Assembly: GCF_900111685.1 (NCBI RefSeq)
Contig: NZ_FOHX01000012.1
Location: 85,129-149,128, forward strand
Direction: 5' to 3'
DNA length: 64,000 nt
Origin: Nonomuraea wenchangensis
Lineage (GTDB): Bacteria; Actinomycetota; Actinomycetes; Streptosporangiales; Streptosporangiaceae
The position numbers and the translations under genes were made by a program. This document shows positions 8,312 to 16,493 of the stretch, in pieces. The notes beneath the pieces are model-generated. The model saw only the letters and a program-made list of their open reading frames with translations. It ran no database searches and was not told where the DNA came from. Each line of letters begins with the position of its first letter. Position 1 is the stretch's first letter.

Positions 8312-10645
8312 TCAAGAGTTGCGGACGAGTCGCCACCGGTTGTCGGCGGTTCCGTTGTCGGAGTCCTGAACGGCCTGGGCGCCGTTGGCCGTGGAGTTGT
8401 TCTGGATGGCGAGCAGCTTGCCGCTGTTCACGTTGCGGATCTTGTAGGTTCCGTCGCCGTTGTCGACCAAAGTCCACCGGTGGTCGGCTGTGCCGTTGTC
8501 GGACCACTGCAGGATGCGGGCACCGTCGGCGGTGGACATGTTCTCCACGCCCAGCACCTTGCCGCTGTTGACGTTGCGGAACCGCACGGCGCTGCCGTCG
8601 GGCACCATCACCCAGTTGTGGTCCGCGGTGCCATTGTCGGTCCACTGCAGCGCGAGACCGCCGTCCGCCGTGGACATGTTCTGGATGCCGAGGACCAGGC
8701 CACTCGCCGCGTTGACCAGCCGGTAGCTTCCCGTCCCGCCGGTGCCCTGCCCGCTGACATTCCAGTAAACGGTGTAGTTGTGCCCCTGCGCATCGTAGAA
8801 GGGGATCAGGTTGACCGTCGCGTTATCGGCGGTGGCGGTGAAGGTGAGCGCCGAAGTGCCGGTCCGGGCGATCGAGGAGGTGGTCAGGGCCGGAAGCGAC
8901 GACAGCGAGGTGTTGCCGTAGTTGCCGGACAGCACGACAGGACCATACGTGATCGCCGCGACGTTCGCGTTGTCGTTGGCCGCCTTCATGACCACGCGCA
9001 TGGGCAGGCGCACCGTGACGGTGTCGCCGGACGTCCACGAGCGGGTGAGGGTGGCGTAGGAGCCGGGCGTGGTGTCCACGCTCTGCTGCGTGCCGTTGAC
9101 GCTGATCGTGGCGCCCGACGTCCAGGAGGGGATGCGGATCCGCATCGTCCACGAGCCGCCGACGCTGCCGGTGACCTGCAGGGTCGTGGTGTCACTCGCC
9201 GGGTAGGACGTCGTCTGGGTGACCGTGATGCCGCGCTGGGACCAGTTCAGTGTGGCTGGCTGGAACAGGTTCACGAACAGCGTGGTGCCGTTGTAGGAGT
9301 AGATGGCGTCCACCAGGCTCGTGTTGACCTCCACCCCGGTGCCCTGGCAGCACCAGAACGAGTTGTAGTCAGTGCTCCACGTGCCGCCGCCCCACGCCGG
9401 GCCGACCCCACGCCGGCCACCGGGCCGCAGGGGGGTGAAGTAGGTGATGTGCCCGTGGGCGTCCGCCGGGTTCTGGGCACCGATGACGTGGTTGAACAGG
9501 GCCCGCTCATAGAAGTCCATGTAGGACGCCTGGCCGGGGTTCAGCAGCCACAGCTCGCGGGTGAGCTTGAGCATGTTGAAGGTGTTGCAGTGCTCGCAGG
9601 TGTCGTTGCCGAGGTATCCGGCGATGGCGTTGGGGGCGCGGAAGTGTTCGGCCTGGCTGTTACCGCCGATCGCATACGTGTGCGCGTTGACGGTCATGTT
9701 CCATGCGTTGTTCGCGATGTCCCGATAGCGGGTGGTGCCGGTCGCCTTGTACTCCCGTGCCGCACCGATCCACTTGGGCACCTGCGTGTTGGCGTGCAGG
9801 CCGTTCAGCTGGTCCTGATTGGAGGCGAGCGGGGTGAACACGGCCGCGTGGTCGAACCGCTGAGCCGTCGTGAGCCAGCGCCCGTCACCCGTCTGCTGGT
9901 AGATGTCGGTCAGCACCGCGTTCATGCCGCCGAACTCGGTGCCCAGCACGTTCTGCATCTGGCTGGAGCTGAGCCGGGAGGTGCGCTGATCCACCCAACC
10001 CGCGAGCGCGAGCAGCACGTCGCGGGCCTGGGTGCTGCCGATCAGGCGCCACACGTCGAGCAGGCCGGCCAGCGTCTTGTGGATGCAGTAGTACGGCACA
10101 TTGCCGTTGCTCAGCGTGCGCGCTTCGAGGGCGCTGAAGTCCGACTCGGGGAAACCGGAGAGGTAACCGGCGCCGAACCCGGCGGCACCGTTGTTCGCCT
10201 GGCATTTGGCGAGCTCGGCGACCATGAAGGTGGCCTTGTCCCGGCAGGTGGTGTCGCCGAGCAAGGCGTACGCCTGGGCCCACGCGGTGAGGAAATGCCC
10301 CTGCACGTGGGTGCGGAACGGGAACGACGGGGCGTCCCATCCGCCGTTCGAGGCGGCGCCGTTGGTGGAGAGGCGGTGATTGGCCCGGAAGTTGTACAGC
10401 ATCCGGTTGACGTCGACGAACCGGAGATAGGAAAGGGTGCGGTTCTGGTTGTCCAGCCAGCGGCCGGAGGTGAGCTGGACCTGCCCGAGGTCGAACAGGT
10501 AGGCCGACACGCCGATGTCGGCCCGGGCCGGGGCGACCGCGGCCACGGCGGCCGACGTCCCGGCGGCCTGCCCAACGGCCGACGCGGCAACCGCGACGCC
10601 GGCGGCCTGCAAGAGCTGACGGCGGCTGACCGATGGTGATGACAC
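8312..10645 (-). CDS. secreted GH127-type beta-L-arabinofuranosidase with ricin-like lectin module
   Basis: 777 residues. A Tat signal (SRRQLLQAAG followed by alanine-rich helix) leads into a GH127/DUF1680 catalytic domain. The residues used by GH127 enzymes for zinc and catalysis are present: E and C in DTCEHCNTF near residue 350 and the Cys pair in FWCCQGTGVE near 430 (HypBA1 uses E338, C340, C417, C418). After a beta-sandwich region, residues ~640-777 are a RICIN-type beta-trefoil with three repeats of the form NxxSGKxLxxxNxSTADGAxxxQWxDNGTADHxW. GTG 10645 is chosen since GGAGG lies just upstream and the RR motif is then at residues 8-9. It should release beta-L-arabinofuranose from plant glycans outside the cell. 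It follows the AbfB-type gene by 108 bases. Confidence 0.9.
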   Translation of the reverse strand: MSSPSVSRRQLLQAAGVAVAASAVGQAAGTSAAVAAVAPARADIGVSAYLFDLGQVQLTSGRWLDNQNRTLSYLRFVDVNRMLYNFRANHRLSTNGAASNGGWDAPSFPFRTHVQGHFLTAWAQAYALLGDTTCRDKATFMVAELAKCQANNGAAGFGAGYLSGFPESDFSALEARTLSNGNVPYYCIHKTLAGLLDVWRLIGSTQARDVLLALAGWVDQRTSRLSSSQMQNVLGTEFGGMNAVLTDIYQQTGDGRWLTTAQRFDHAAVFTPLASNQDQLNGLHANTQVPKWIGAAREYKATGTTRYRDIANNAWNMTVNAHTYAIGGNSQAEHFRAPNAIAGYLGNDTCEHCNTFNMLKLTRELWLLNPGQASYMDFYERALFNHVIGAQNPADAHGHITYFTPLRPGGRRGVGPAWGGGTWSTDYNSFWCCQGTGVEVNTSLVDAIYSYNGTTLFVNLFQPATLNWSQRGITVTQTTSYPASDTTTLQVTGSVGGSWTMRIRIPSWTSGATISVNGTQQSVDTTPGSYATLTRSWTSGDTVTVRLPMRVVMKAANDNANVAAITYGPVVLSGNYGNTSLSSLPALTTSSIARTGTSALTFTATADNATVNLIPFYDAQGHNYTVYWNVSGQGTGGTGSYRLVNAASGLVLGIQNMSTADGGLALQWTDNGTADHNWVMVPDGSAVRFRNVNSGKVLGVENMSTADGARILQWSDNGTADHRWTLVDNGDGTYKIRNVNSGKLLAIQNNSTANGAQAVQDSDNGTADNRWRLVRNS

Positions 10646-10753
10646 GAGACCTCCAACATGGTGAGCTGCGGTCGCCCGGGGACAACGGGCGACGTCACGG
10701 CCGCCTCGCCGCACTCGGCAGCCATGGGACGAAGAGGGGAACAACGGCCGGAA

Positions 10754-12211
10754 TCAGCTGCGCAGGGTCCACCGCTGGTTGGCCTGGCCGTTGCAGGACC
10801 ACAGGATGAGCTTCGTGCCGTTGGCGGTGGCGGCCGCGTTGGCGTCCAGGCACAGCCCGGACTGCACGCCGGTGATGGTGCCGTTGGTGTTGACGTTCCA
10901 CTGCTGGTTGGCCTGGCCGTTGCAGTCCCAGATGATCACCTGGGTGCCGTTGGCGGTGCCCTGCCCGTAGGCGTCCAGGCACTTGTTGCCGTACACCTGC
11001 AACTGCTTGCTTGAGGTGTAGGTGAACCGCTGGTTGGTGCCGCTCCCGCAGTCCCACAACTGCACCTGGGTGCCGTTGGCGGTGCTGCTGTTCGGCACGT
11101 CGACGCACCGGCCGGACTGGCCGCCCACGACCTGGACGCCCTGCTGCGGGTTGCCGCCGCCCGCCGGCGCGTAGCCGGCGGCGGCGATGTTGGCCTGTAC
11201 GGCGTCCTCGGTGGCGGCGGTCGGATAGCCGGAGGTCAACACGCCCTCGAAGAAGGTGCCGCGGCCGGAGACGCTGTTGTCGCCGCCGATGCCGAGCAGG
11301 ATGGCGCCTTCCTTCTTCATCGGGTGGTAGCCGTTGGGGCGCCGCCCGTCGAAGTAGGTCGTCAGGCCGCCCGACTGTGCGTTGCCGCCCCGGATCGCCC
11401 AGTGGTTCGGCTCCCCCTTGACCATCGCCGTGACGAAACGGTGGTTGATCGACGGGATGTTGTTGTAGCCCGCGTTCACCCCCGAGAAGAGTCCCCACTC
11501 CAGGTCGGCCATGATCCAGGGACCGGCTCCGGCCCCGTAGCCCCACTGCTTGTCAGCACCGAAGTAGACGGTCTCCATGATGGCGGGGGAGTCGGCTTGG
11601 CCGTCCGTCTGGGCGTTGCCGTAGTCGAAGCAGCACCACTGGTTGTAGTGCGTGCCGTCGACGACGGCGTAGATGCCCTCGGGCTCGTCGCCCTTGGCGA
11701 CGCCGTTGGTGTTGTTGTTGCGGTAGCCGGTGCCGGGCTCCACGCGGACGCCGTACGCCTTCTGCCCACCGATGGTGATCGGTGCCGCGTTCGCGTCGGC
11801 GAGGTTGTCCCATCCGCCCGGAGCGGGGCCCTTCCAGTAGCCGGGCGGCGCCTGCGTGAGGCGGTTGTTGCGGCCGGACTGGTCGTAGATGATCGTGATG
11901 ACGCAGGTGGTGTTGGCGCAGAACGAGTCCTGCGTGGCCGCGTTGGCCACACCGCCCGCGCTCAGCACCCCGATGTCCCGAGTGGTGTTGTCGGACGAAC
12001 GCCTGACTTGGTAGAGCGGGCCGTCATAGGCCGCGTACAGGGCACGCGTGGTGCTGTGCGCCGCCACACACGGCGTCCCGCCCGCGGCGTAGATGTCACA
12101 CGGCTGCGACGTCGCGGCCTGGGCTGTACCACCGCCGACCAGGCAGGCTGTGGCGAGCAACGCACCCGCCCCGGCCGCGAGTGGCTTTGTCAGGCTTCCA
12201 AGAAGCATCAT
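10754..12211 (-). CDS. secreted AbfB-type alpha-L-arabinofuranosidase with CBM13 lectin
   Basis: About 485 residues. A Sec-type signal peptide (hydrophobic ~12-30, AQAA) is followed by a catalytic domain of the ArabFuran-catal family (GH54-type): CDIYAAGGTPCVAAHSTTRA, ALYAAYDGPLYQVRR, and MADLEWGLFSG containing the likely nucleophile Glu near residue 235 (E221 in the Aspergillus enzyme). The C-terminal ~130 residues are a ricin B-type CBM13 trefoil with QxW-type repeats (GQANQQW, GQANQRW). The usual fungal C-terminal CBM42 is replaced by CBM13. ATG 12211 or 12208 is preferred, with AGAAGG close by; TTG 12223 is less likely. It hydrolyses terminal alpha-L-arabinofuranosyl residues, complementing the GH127 downstream. 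A LacI-type operator lies at 12273. Confidence 0.9.
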   Translation of the reverse strand: MMLLGSLTKPLAAGAGALLATACLVGGGTAQAATSQPCDIYAAGGTPCVAAHSTTRALYAAYDGPLYQVRRSSDNTTRDIGVLSAGGVANAATQDSFCANTTCVITIIYDQSGRNNRLTQAPPGYWKGPAPGGWDNLADANAAPITIGGQKAYGVRVEPGTGYRNNNTNGVAKGDEPEGIYAVVDGTHYNQWCCFDYGNAQTDGQADSPAIMETVYFGADKQWGYGAGAGPWIMADLEWGLFSGVNAGYNNIPSINHRFVTAMVKGEPNHWAIRGGNAQSGGLTTYFDGRRPNGYHPMKKEGAILLGIGGDNSVSGRGTFFEGVLTSGYPTAATEDAVQANIAAAGYAPAGGGNPQQGVQVVGGQSGRCVDVPNSSTANGTQVQLWDCGSGTNQRFTYTSSKQLQVYGNKCLDAYGQGTANGTQVIIWDCNGQANQQWNVNTNGTITGVQSGLCLDANAAATANGTKLILWSCNGQANQRWTLRS

Positions 12212-12272
12212 GCCTTCTCTCAATCAGGAATCATGAGCGGACGGCGCCGATACGCGGGCCCGGCAAAAGTTG

Positions 12273-12286
12273 TGTTAGCGCTAACA
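12273..12286. promoter_or_regulatory. LacI-family operator palindrome
   Basis: TGTTAGCGCTAACA is a perfect 14-base palindrome 62 bases upstream of the arabinofuranosidase gene. This is the consensus form bound by LacI/GalR-family sugar repressors in actinomycetes. No LacI gene lies in the window, so the regulator must be elsewhere. It probably represses both glycosidase genes until an arabinose-derived ligand appears. Confidence 0.8.
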
Positions 12287-12604
12287 TCAGTTGATGGTCG
12301 AATCGATTCGTCAGTAACGCCAGTGCGGAGTCAAATCAACGAAGGCCCCGGCGTCAAGAACGTGGATCGAATCTCTCGCCACCCGGGACTACGCTGTCGG
12401 CGCTTCGCCTGGGTTCCTACCGTGAGGCATTCGCCCCATTGCGATGAGATGTCGTGAAACTTTCATCCCCGCGTCCGCCGGGTGGCGAGCCGTCGCCCGC
12501 CTCACGGGCGGTCGTCCGGAGGTCGGGAGCGGGATCGCGCCCGCCGGAAAGCCTCGTCCGGACAGTTCAAGCGGCGTAGGCGGCGCTACCAGAACGCGGG
12601 CCAG
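12287..12604. other. intergenic region with a 12-base palindrome, no gene seen
   Basis: No convincing reading frame is found between the LacI-type operator and the left hairpin of the tnpB element. The one notable item is CGAATCGATTCG at 12299-12310, a perfect 12-base palindrome 12 bases upstream (relative to the glycosidase gene) of the LacI-type box. A related GATCGAATC occurs near 12363. Either could be a second operator. Confidence 0.4.
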
Positions 12605-12652
12605 TGCTCCGGCCTTCAGGCCGGGGGGTGAAGGCCCGCGCGGCAGTGCCCG

Positions 12653-12835
12653 CTAGGGCGCGAGCGTGCCTTGACCCGCCTGGTATCGCTGCTCGGCCCA
12701 CCATGCGTAGGAGACGAGCACAGCGCGGGGCTCGCCGTGACGTTCCACGATGGTCGGCTCGCCGGTGAAGTGGGCGACGTCGACGCGGCGGCCGAGGTTG
12801 TCCCGGAGTTCTCGAACACTCATACGCTCAGTCAT
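12653..12835 (-). CDS. orphan Phd/YefM-family antitoxin-like protein (60 aa)
   Basis: Sixty residues starting MTERMSVRELRDNLGRRVD and continuing GEPTIVERHGEPRAVLVSYA with a WW pair near the end. This is the Phd/YefM fold: the N-terminal SVRELRDNL helix for DNA binding and the G-P-hydrophobic-hydrophobic-hydrophobic turn. No toxin gene (Doc, RelE or PIN) follows; the next feature is the element's left hairpin. ATG 12835 is 24 bases from the divergent tnpB start, and the gap carries two GGTACC repeats, the expected position for an autoregulatory Phd operator. It may control tnpB (inference). Confidence 0.75.
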   Translation of the reverse strand: MTERMSVRELRDNLGRRVDVAHFTGEPTIVERHGEPRAVLVSYAWWAEQRYQAGQGTLAP

Positions 12836-12850
12836 GGTACCGATGGTACC
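12836..12850. promoter_or_regulatory. tandem GGTACC operator candidate between phd and tnpB
   Basis: GGTACC-GAT-GGTACC abuts the antitoxin ATG and lies 9 bases before the tnpB GTG. Each hexamer is itself a palindrome and the pair forms a symmetric site, as expected for a dimeric Phd/YefM repressor. A further half-like GGTGCC follows at 12854. Binding by the antitoxin-like protein is inferred from position. Confidence 0.5.
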
Positions 12851-12859
12851 CTTGGTGCC

Positions 12860-14056
12860 GTGCAGCTTCGGTACTCCTTCCGCCTCTCCCCGACCCCTGG
12901 CCAGCGTCAAGCGCCGGCCCAGGCGTTCGGGTGCGCGCGAGTGGTGTTCAACGACGCGCTGCGCGCACGGCAGGACGCCTATGCGGCCGGGCTGCCCTAC
13001 ATCTCCAATGGGGACCTGTCCAAGCAGGTCATCACCGCCGCCAAGCAAACGCCTGAGCGCGCCTGGCTGGGCGAGGTGTCGGCTGTGGTGGTGCAGCAGG
13101 CCCTGGCCGATCTGAACACCGCCTACCGCAACTTCTTCGCCTCCCTGTCCGGTAAGCGGAAGGGGCCCCGCATCGCCCCGCCCCGGTACCGATCCAAGAA
13201 GGACAACCGGCAGGCGATCCGGTTCACCAAGAACGCCCGGTTCTCCATCACGCCAGGCGGGAGACTTCGCCTGCCGAAGATCGGTGACGTTGCGGTTCGC
13301 TGGTCCCGTAGCCTGCCTGCCGAACCCTCATCGGTCACGGTGGTCAAAGACGCGGCTGGGCGGTACTTCGCCTCGTTCGTGGTGAACGTCGCCGGACACC
13401 CCCTCCCGCAGGCACAGACCGAGATCGGCATCGACCTTGGGCTGGGCCATTTCGCGGTGCTGTCGAACGGCCGGAAGATCGGCTCTCCGCGTTTTCTGCG
13501 GCGTGCGGAGAAGAAGCTCAAGAGGCTTCAGCGGGCGTTGTCCCGCAAGGAGAAGGGTTCGAACAACCGGGCCAAGGCCCGCCATGCCGTGGCCCGCCAG
13601 CATGCGAAGGTCGCCGACGCGCGTCGCGAGTTCCACCACCAGCAATCCACAAGGATCATCCGTGACAACCAAACGGTGATCGTGGAAGACCTGGCGGTCA
13701 ACGGGCTCGCGCGTACCCGGCTGGCCAAGAGCGTGCATGACGCGGGCTGGTCTGCGTTCGTGGCCATGCTGGAGTACAAAGCCGCGCTGTACGGGCGCAC
13801 CTTCCACCGGATCAACCGGTGGTTCCCCTCCTCCAGGATGTGCTCGACGTGCGGCGCGCTCGCCGAGTCCATGCCGCTGAACGTCCGGTCGTGGGTCTGC
13901 CCGTGCGGGGCGGCCCACGACCGGGACGTGAACGCCGCGATCAACATCCTCACCGCCGGACGAGCGGAGAGGCTAAACGCCTGTGGAGACCTGGTAAGAC
14001 CACCGCTCGCGGTGGCACAGGTCAGCGAAGCAGGAAGCCACAGAGGTGCCGCGTGA
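12860..14056 (+). CDS. tnpB: RNA-guided endonuclease TnpB
   Basis: About 398 residues from GTG 12860 (VQLRYSFRLSPTPGQRQ is the standard TnpB N-terminus; in-frame sequence upstream overlaps the antitoxin and is not protein-like). The N-terminal HTH/wedge region is followed by a RuvC domain with the three acidic residues in IGIDLGLGHFAVLS (~D189), VIVEDLAVNGL (~E275) and DRDVNAAINIL (~D355). A zinc ribbon with two CxxC/CxC pairs (MCSTCG and CPCG) lies between the last two. All catalytic positions are intact, so nuclease activity is expected with the reRNA from the element's right end. Function in such elements is cleavage of the empty donor site to keep the element in place (family knowledge). 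Confidence 0.93.
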   Translation: MQLRYSFRLSPTPGQRQAPAQAFGCARVVFNDALRARQDAYAAGLPYISNGDLSKQVITAAKQTPERAWLGEVSAVVVQQALADLNTAYRNFFASLSGKRKGPRIAPPRYRSKKDNRQAIRFTKNARFSITPGGRLRLPKIGDVAVRWSRSLPAEPSSVTVVKDAAGRYFASFVVNVAGHPLPQAQTEIGIDLGLGHFAVLSNGRKIGSPRFLRRAEKKLKRLQRALSRKEKGSNNRAKARHAVARQHAKVADARREFHHQQSTRIIRDNQTVIVEDLAVNGLARTRLAKSVHDAGWSAFVAMLEYKAALYGRTFHRINRWFPSSRMCSTCGALAESMPLNVRSWVCPCGAAHDRDVNAAINILTAGRAERLNACGDLVRPPLAVAQVSEAGSHRGAA

Positions 14057-14105
14057 CTGCGCGGCACGGGCTGCATCCCCGGCCCTCAGGCCGGGGAGCG
14101 CGTCA
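14046..14105 (+). ncRNA. candidate reRNA 3' part / element right end
   Basis: Two stable hairpins overlap and follow the tnpB stop: GTGCCGCG/CGCGGCAC (14046-14053 with 14060-14067) and CCCCGGCC/GGCCGGGG (14077-14084 with 14089-14096). TnpB guide RNAs (reRNA) are processed from this region and end in a guide taken from flanking DNA. If the element ends near 14105, the guide would read into the 3' end of the response-regulator gene. The 5' end of the RNA lies inside tnpB and was not placed. Confidence 0.5.
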
Positions 14106-14723
14106 AAGGAGCCCGCGTTCCATCGCCACGACGACGGCCGCGGCCCTGGTTTCGACGCCGAGCTTGGCGAAGACGTGCTTGAGATGGGTTTTGACGGTGG
14201 TCTCGCTGATCAGCAGAGCCCGGGCGATCTCCTTGTTGGCCGCACCCCGCGCCACCAGCCGTAACACCTCCAGTTCGCGTGGGCTCGGCTCTTGCGCCGC
14301 GGGCCTGCTGATGAGCGCGGAGGCGACCGACGGCGCCAGGACGGCGCCGCCCGCCGCGGCCGTACGGACCGCCCGGTGCAACTCCTCGCGGGGCGCGTCC
14401 TTCAGCAGGTAGCCCGCCACTCCGGCCGCCATGGCCCGGGTCACATCGGCGTCGGTGTCATAGGTGGTCAGCACGATCACCTTGATCTGCGGGTGGTCCG
14501 TACGCAGCCGCTCGATCGTGCCGATGCCGTCCAGGCCGGGCATGCGCAGGTCCATGAGCGCGACGTGCGGTCGCGCCCGCCGGGCCATGGCCAGAGCCTG
14601 GAACCCGTCGGCTGCTTCGGCGACCACCTCGATGTCGCCGACATGGTCGAACATGCCGCGCAGCCCGTCGCGGACCACCGGGTGGTCATCGACGATCATC
14701 AACCTGAGGGGATGCGCAGGCAC
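14103..14723 (-). CDS. NarL/FixJ-type response regulator
   Basis: 206 residues. The receiver domain has acidic DD12-13, the phospho-acceptor D58 in VALMDLRMPGLDG, and Lys in YLLKDAP. The C-terminal LuxR-type HTH is PSPRELEVLRLVARGAANKE followed by LISETTVKTHLKHVFAKLGV. It overlaps the end of the histidine kinase gene by 25 bases, so the two are coupled. The likely target is the linked ABC exporter operon. Its TGA coincides with the right end of the tnpB element, which inserted just behind it; the C-terminus looks complete. Confidence 0.93.
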   Translation of the reverse strand: MPAHPLRLMIVDDHPVVRDGLRGMFDHVGDIEVVAEAADGFQALAMARRARPHVALMDLRMPGLDGIGTIERLRTDHPQIKVIVLTTYDTDADVTRAMAAGVAGYLLKDAPREELHRAVRTAAAGGAVLAPSVASALISRPAAQEPSPRELEVLRLVARGAANKEIARALLISETTVKTHLKHVFAKLGVETRAAAVVVAMERGLL

Positions 14724-15799
14724 AGTGCGGTCCCCTCTCCCGGCGCCGACTCCACCGTCAGCGTGCCACCCACGCCGCGTGCACGTTCCCCCATGGCCGC
14801 CAGCCCGTAGCCGGAACCGCGTGCCCTCGGATCGAAGCCTGTGCCGTCGTCGAACACGTCGAGCGTCACCTCATCGTCCATGTAGGTCAGCGTGATGGCC
14901 ACCCGGCCCGCCTGGGCGTGCTTGGCCACGTTGGACAGTCCTTCCTGCGCCGCACGCAGCAGAGTGCCGCTCACCTCCCCGGCCAGCGGCCGAGGGGTGC
15001 CGTCCACCGTCACGGTCGCGCTCACCTCGCAGGCGTTCGCCCACCGCTGGGCGACCTGCGCCAGCGCTTCCTCCAGGCGTGCCTCCTCCAAGGGGCCAGG
15101 CCGCAGCGCGTCCACCGAGCGCCGGGCTTCGCGGAGGTTGTCGCGGGCCAGTTCCTTGGCCAGCGTGATTCTCCTGCGCACGGAGGTCAGGTCAGGATCG
15201 CCTTGTCCGGGCATGGCCTGCTCGGCCGCCTCCAGTTGGGTGATGATCCCGCTCAGCCCTTGGGCGAGGGTGTCGTGGATCTCCCTGGCCAGCCTCGCCC
15301 GTTCCTCCAGCACCCCGACCGTCTTGTTGTGCGCGCTCTGTCGCATGACGTAGGTCACGAACAGGCCGATCGCCACCACCAGGCCGCAGCTGCCTGCAAG
15401 CCGCCACAGGGCGCCGGGGTCGTCCAGGTAGTCCCTGGCCGCGAAGGTGCACAAGATCGTCGCTACCGCGCCGGCGTAGGACCAGGGAGTGCGCAGCATC
15501 ACGTACGCCTGGGGCATCAGTCCGAAGATGACCACGTCGAAGGAGCGGTCGGTGAGCACCAGCGCGACGTAGAGAGCGCATAGCACGGCCAAGTGGAGCG
15601 CCATGGGGTGGAGCCGGCCGAGCAGGTGCGGCCGGCGGACGACGAAGAACCCGTGCCAGCCGGCCATCAGCGCCGCCACCACCAAAGACACCGGGGCCGG
15701 GCCGGCGCGCTCGCCGATCGACAAGATGAGCCCCAGCGCCAGGCAGGCGTAGAAGAGCAGGTGGAAGGCGTGCAACCAGCGCGCCTCCCAGACGTTCAC
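14699..15799 (-). CDS. NarL-type sensor histidine kinase
   Basis: 366 residues. Four to six membrane helices occupy ~1-152 (for example LLFYACLALGLILSIG and LVVAIGLFVTYVM). HisKA_3 dimerisation follows with the phospho-accepting H175 in REIHDTLAQGLSGII, then a HATPase_c domain: N box LLRAAQEGLSNVAKHA, G1 box DVFDDGTGFDP, G2 box GYGLAAMGERARGVGG. It is the partner of the response regulator at 14103. The membrane part has no large extracellular sensor, a layout typical of DesK/LiaS-like kinases that sense membrane stress or their linked ABC transporter. It starts 4 bases after the permease stop. Confidence 0.93.
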   Translation of the reverse strand: MNVWEARWLHAFHLLFYACLALGLILSIGERAGPAPVSLVVAALMAGWHGFFVVRRPHLLGRLHPMALHLAVLCALYVALVLTDRSFDVVIFGLMPQAYVMLRTPWSYAGAVATILCTFAARDYLDDPGALWRLAGSCGLVVAIGLFVTYVMRQSAHNKTVGVLEERARLAREIHDTLAQGLSGIITQLEAAEQAMPGQGDPDLTSVRRRITLAKELARDNLREARRSVDALRPGPLEEARLEEALAQVAQRWANACEVSATVTVDGTPRPLAGEVSGTLLRAAQEGLSNVAKHAQAGRVAITLTYMDDEVTLDVFDDGTGFDPRARGSGYGLAAMGERARGVGGTLTVESAPGEGTALCLRIPSG

Positions 15800-15803
15800 C
15801 TCG

Positions 15804-16493
15804 TCACTCCCATCGAAACAACGCCGTGGCCAGCGCCGTGCCCGCGACGATTATCCCCGACAGGATCAGCATCGGGAAGAACGCGGCGGTCCCGGCCCAG
15901 GCACTGGTCAGCGCGTCCACACCCGGGGTCAAAGGCAGGAAGTCGCCGATCTGGCGCAGCGAGTCGGGCAGCGCCTTGCGGGGGACGGCCGCACCAGCCA
16001 GGAAGATCATCGGGAACATGACCAGCATGCCGATCAGGCCGGCGCCCCTGGTGTTGCGCATGATCGCGGCGATCACGAAGCCGAGCGCGCAGACCATCAC
16101 GGAACACAGCACGAGCGCGACGGCCAGCGCCGGCACGTTCGCAGGCGCTTTCGCGCCGAAGATCACGATCGCGGCGGCCACCAGAAGCGTCGAGCCGGCC
16201 AAGGCGGCGGTGACCTGCGCCACCAGCTGGGCGCCCAGCAGCAGCAAGGGGGAGACGGGCGTGGTCGCCAGCCGCTTGAGCACCTTGCGCTCCCGGTAGG
16301 CGGCCACGATGCCGGGCAGCGCTCCCATGCCTCCGATGGCCGCGATCATCGCGAGGTAGCCGGGGACCGGGGCGCTCTCGCCGCGCTTGAGCACCAGCAG
16401 CATGAGAGGGAAGGCCATCGTGAAAAACAGCGAGGCGGGGTCGCGCGAGAGCAGCCTCAGCTCGGTGACCGTCAAGGCCGTGAACGCCTTCAT
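15804..16493 (-). CDS. ABC-2 type transporter permease
   Basis: 229 residues with six predicted membrane segments, starting MKAFTALTVTELRLLSRDPA (cytoplasmic, with the usual R-D-P motif before the first helix). GNPGIVAAYRERKVLKRLATTP is the coupling helix pattern of ABC-2 permeases (sequence here: ALPGIVAAYRERKVLKRLAT). ATG 16493 overlaps the stop of the ATPase gene (ATGA type). An earlier in-frame start gives an Arg/Gly-rich tail that overlaps the ATPase and is rejected. It forms an exporter with the ATPase, probably for a lipid, peptide or drug. Confidence 0.88.
   Translation of the reverse strand: MKAFTALTVTELRLLSRDPASLFFTMAFPLMLLVLKRGESAPVPGYLAMIAAIGGMGALPGIVAAYRERKVLKRLATTPVSPLLLLGAQLVAQVTAALAGSTLLVAAAIVIFGAKAPANVPALAVALVLCSVMVCALGFVIAAIMRNTRGAGLIGMLVMFPMIFLAGAAVPRKALPDSLRQIGDFLPLTPGVDALTSAWAGTAAFFPMLILSGIIVAGTALATALFRWE

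Larger units (their letters stand above)
12605..14105 (+). mobile_element. IS200/IS605-type element carrying phd and tnpB, no tnpA
   Basis: Both ends carry the same style of hairpin: left CCGGCC-TTCA-GGCCGG at 12609-12624 and right CCCCGGCC-CTCA-GGCCGGGG at 14077-14096, the latter preceded by a second hairpin at 14046-14067. Inside are tnpB and a divergent antitoxin-like gene. There is no Y1 transposase (tnpA), so mobility would need one in trans. The right end runs into the stop codon of the response-regulator gene (14103-14105). The exact left border is uncertain by a few bases. Confidence 0.75.

Noticed and set aside
8015..10639. 874-codon plus-strand open frame
   Set aside because: It is antisense to the GH127 gene, whose domains, signal peptide and catalytic residues are clear. 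The length is a product of high GC content.
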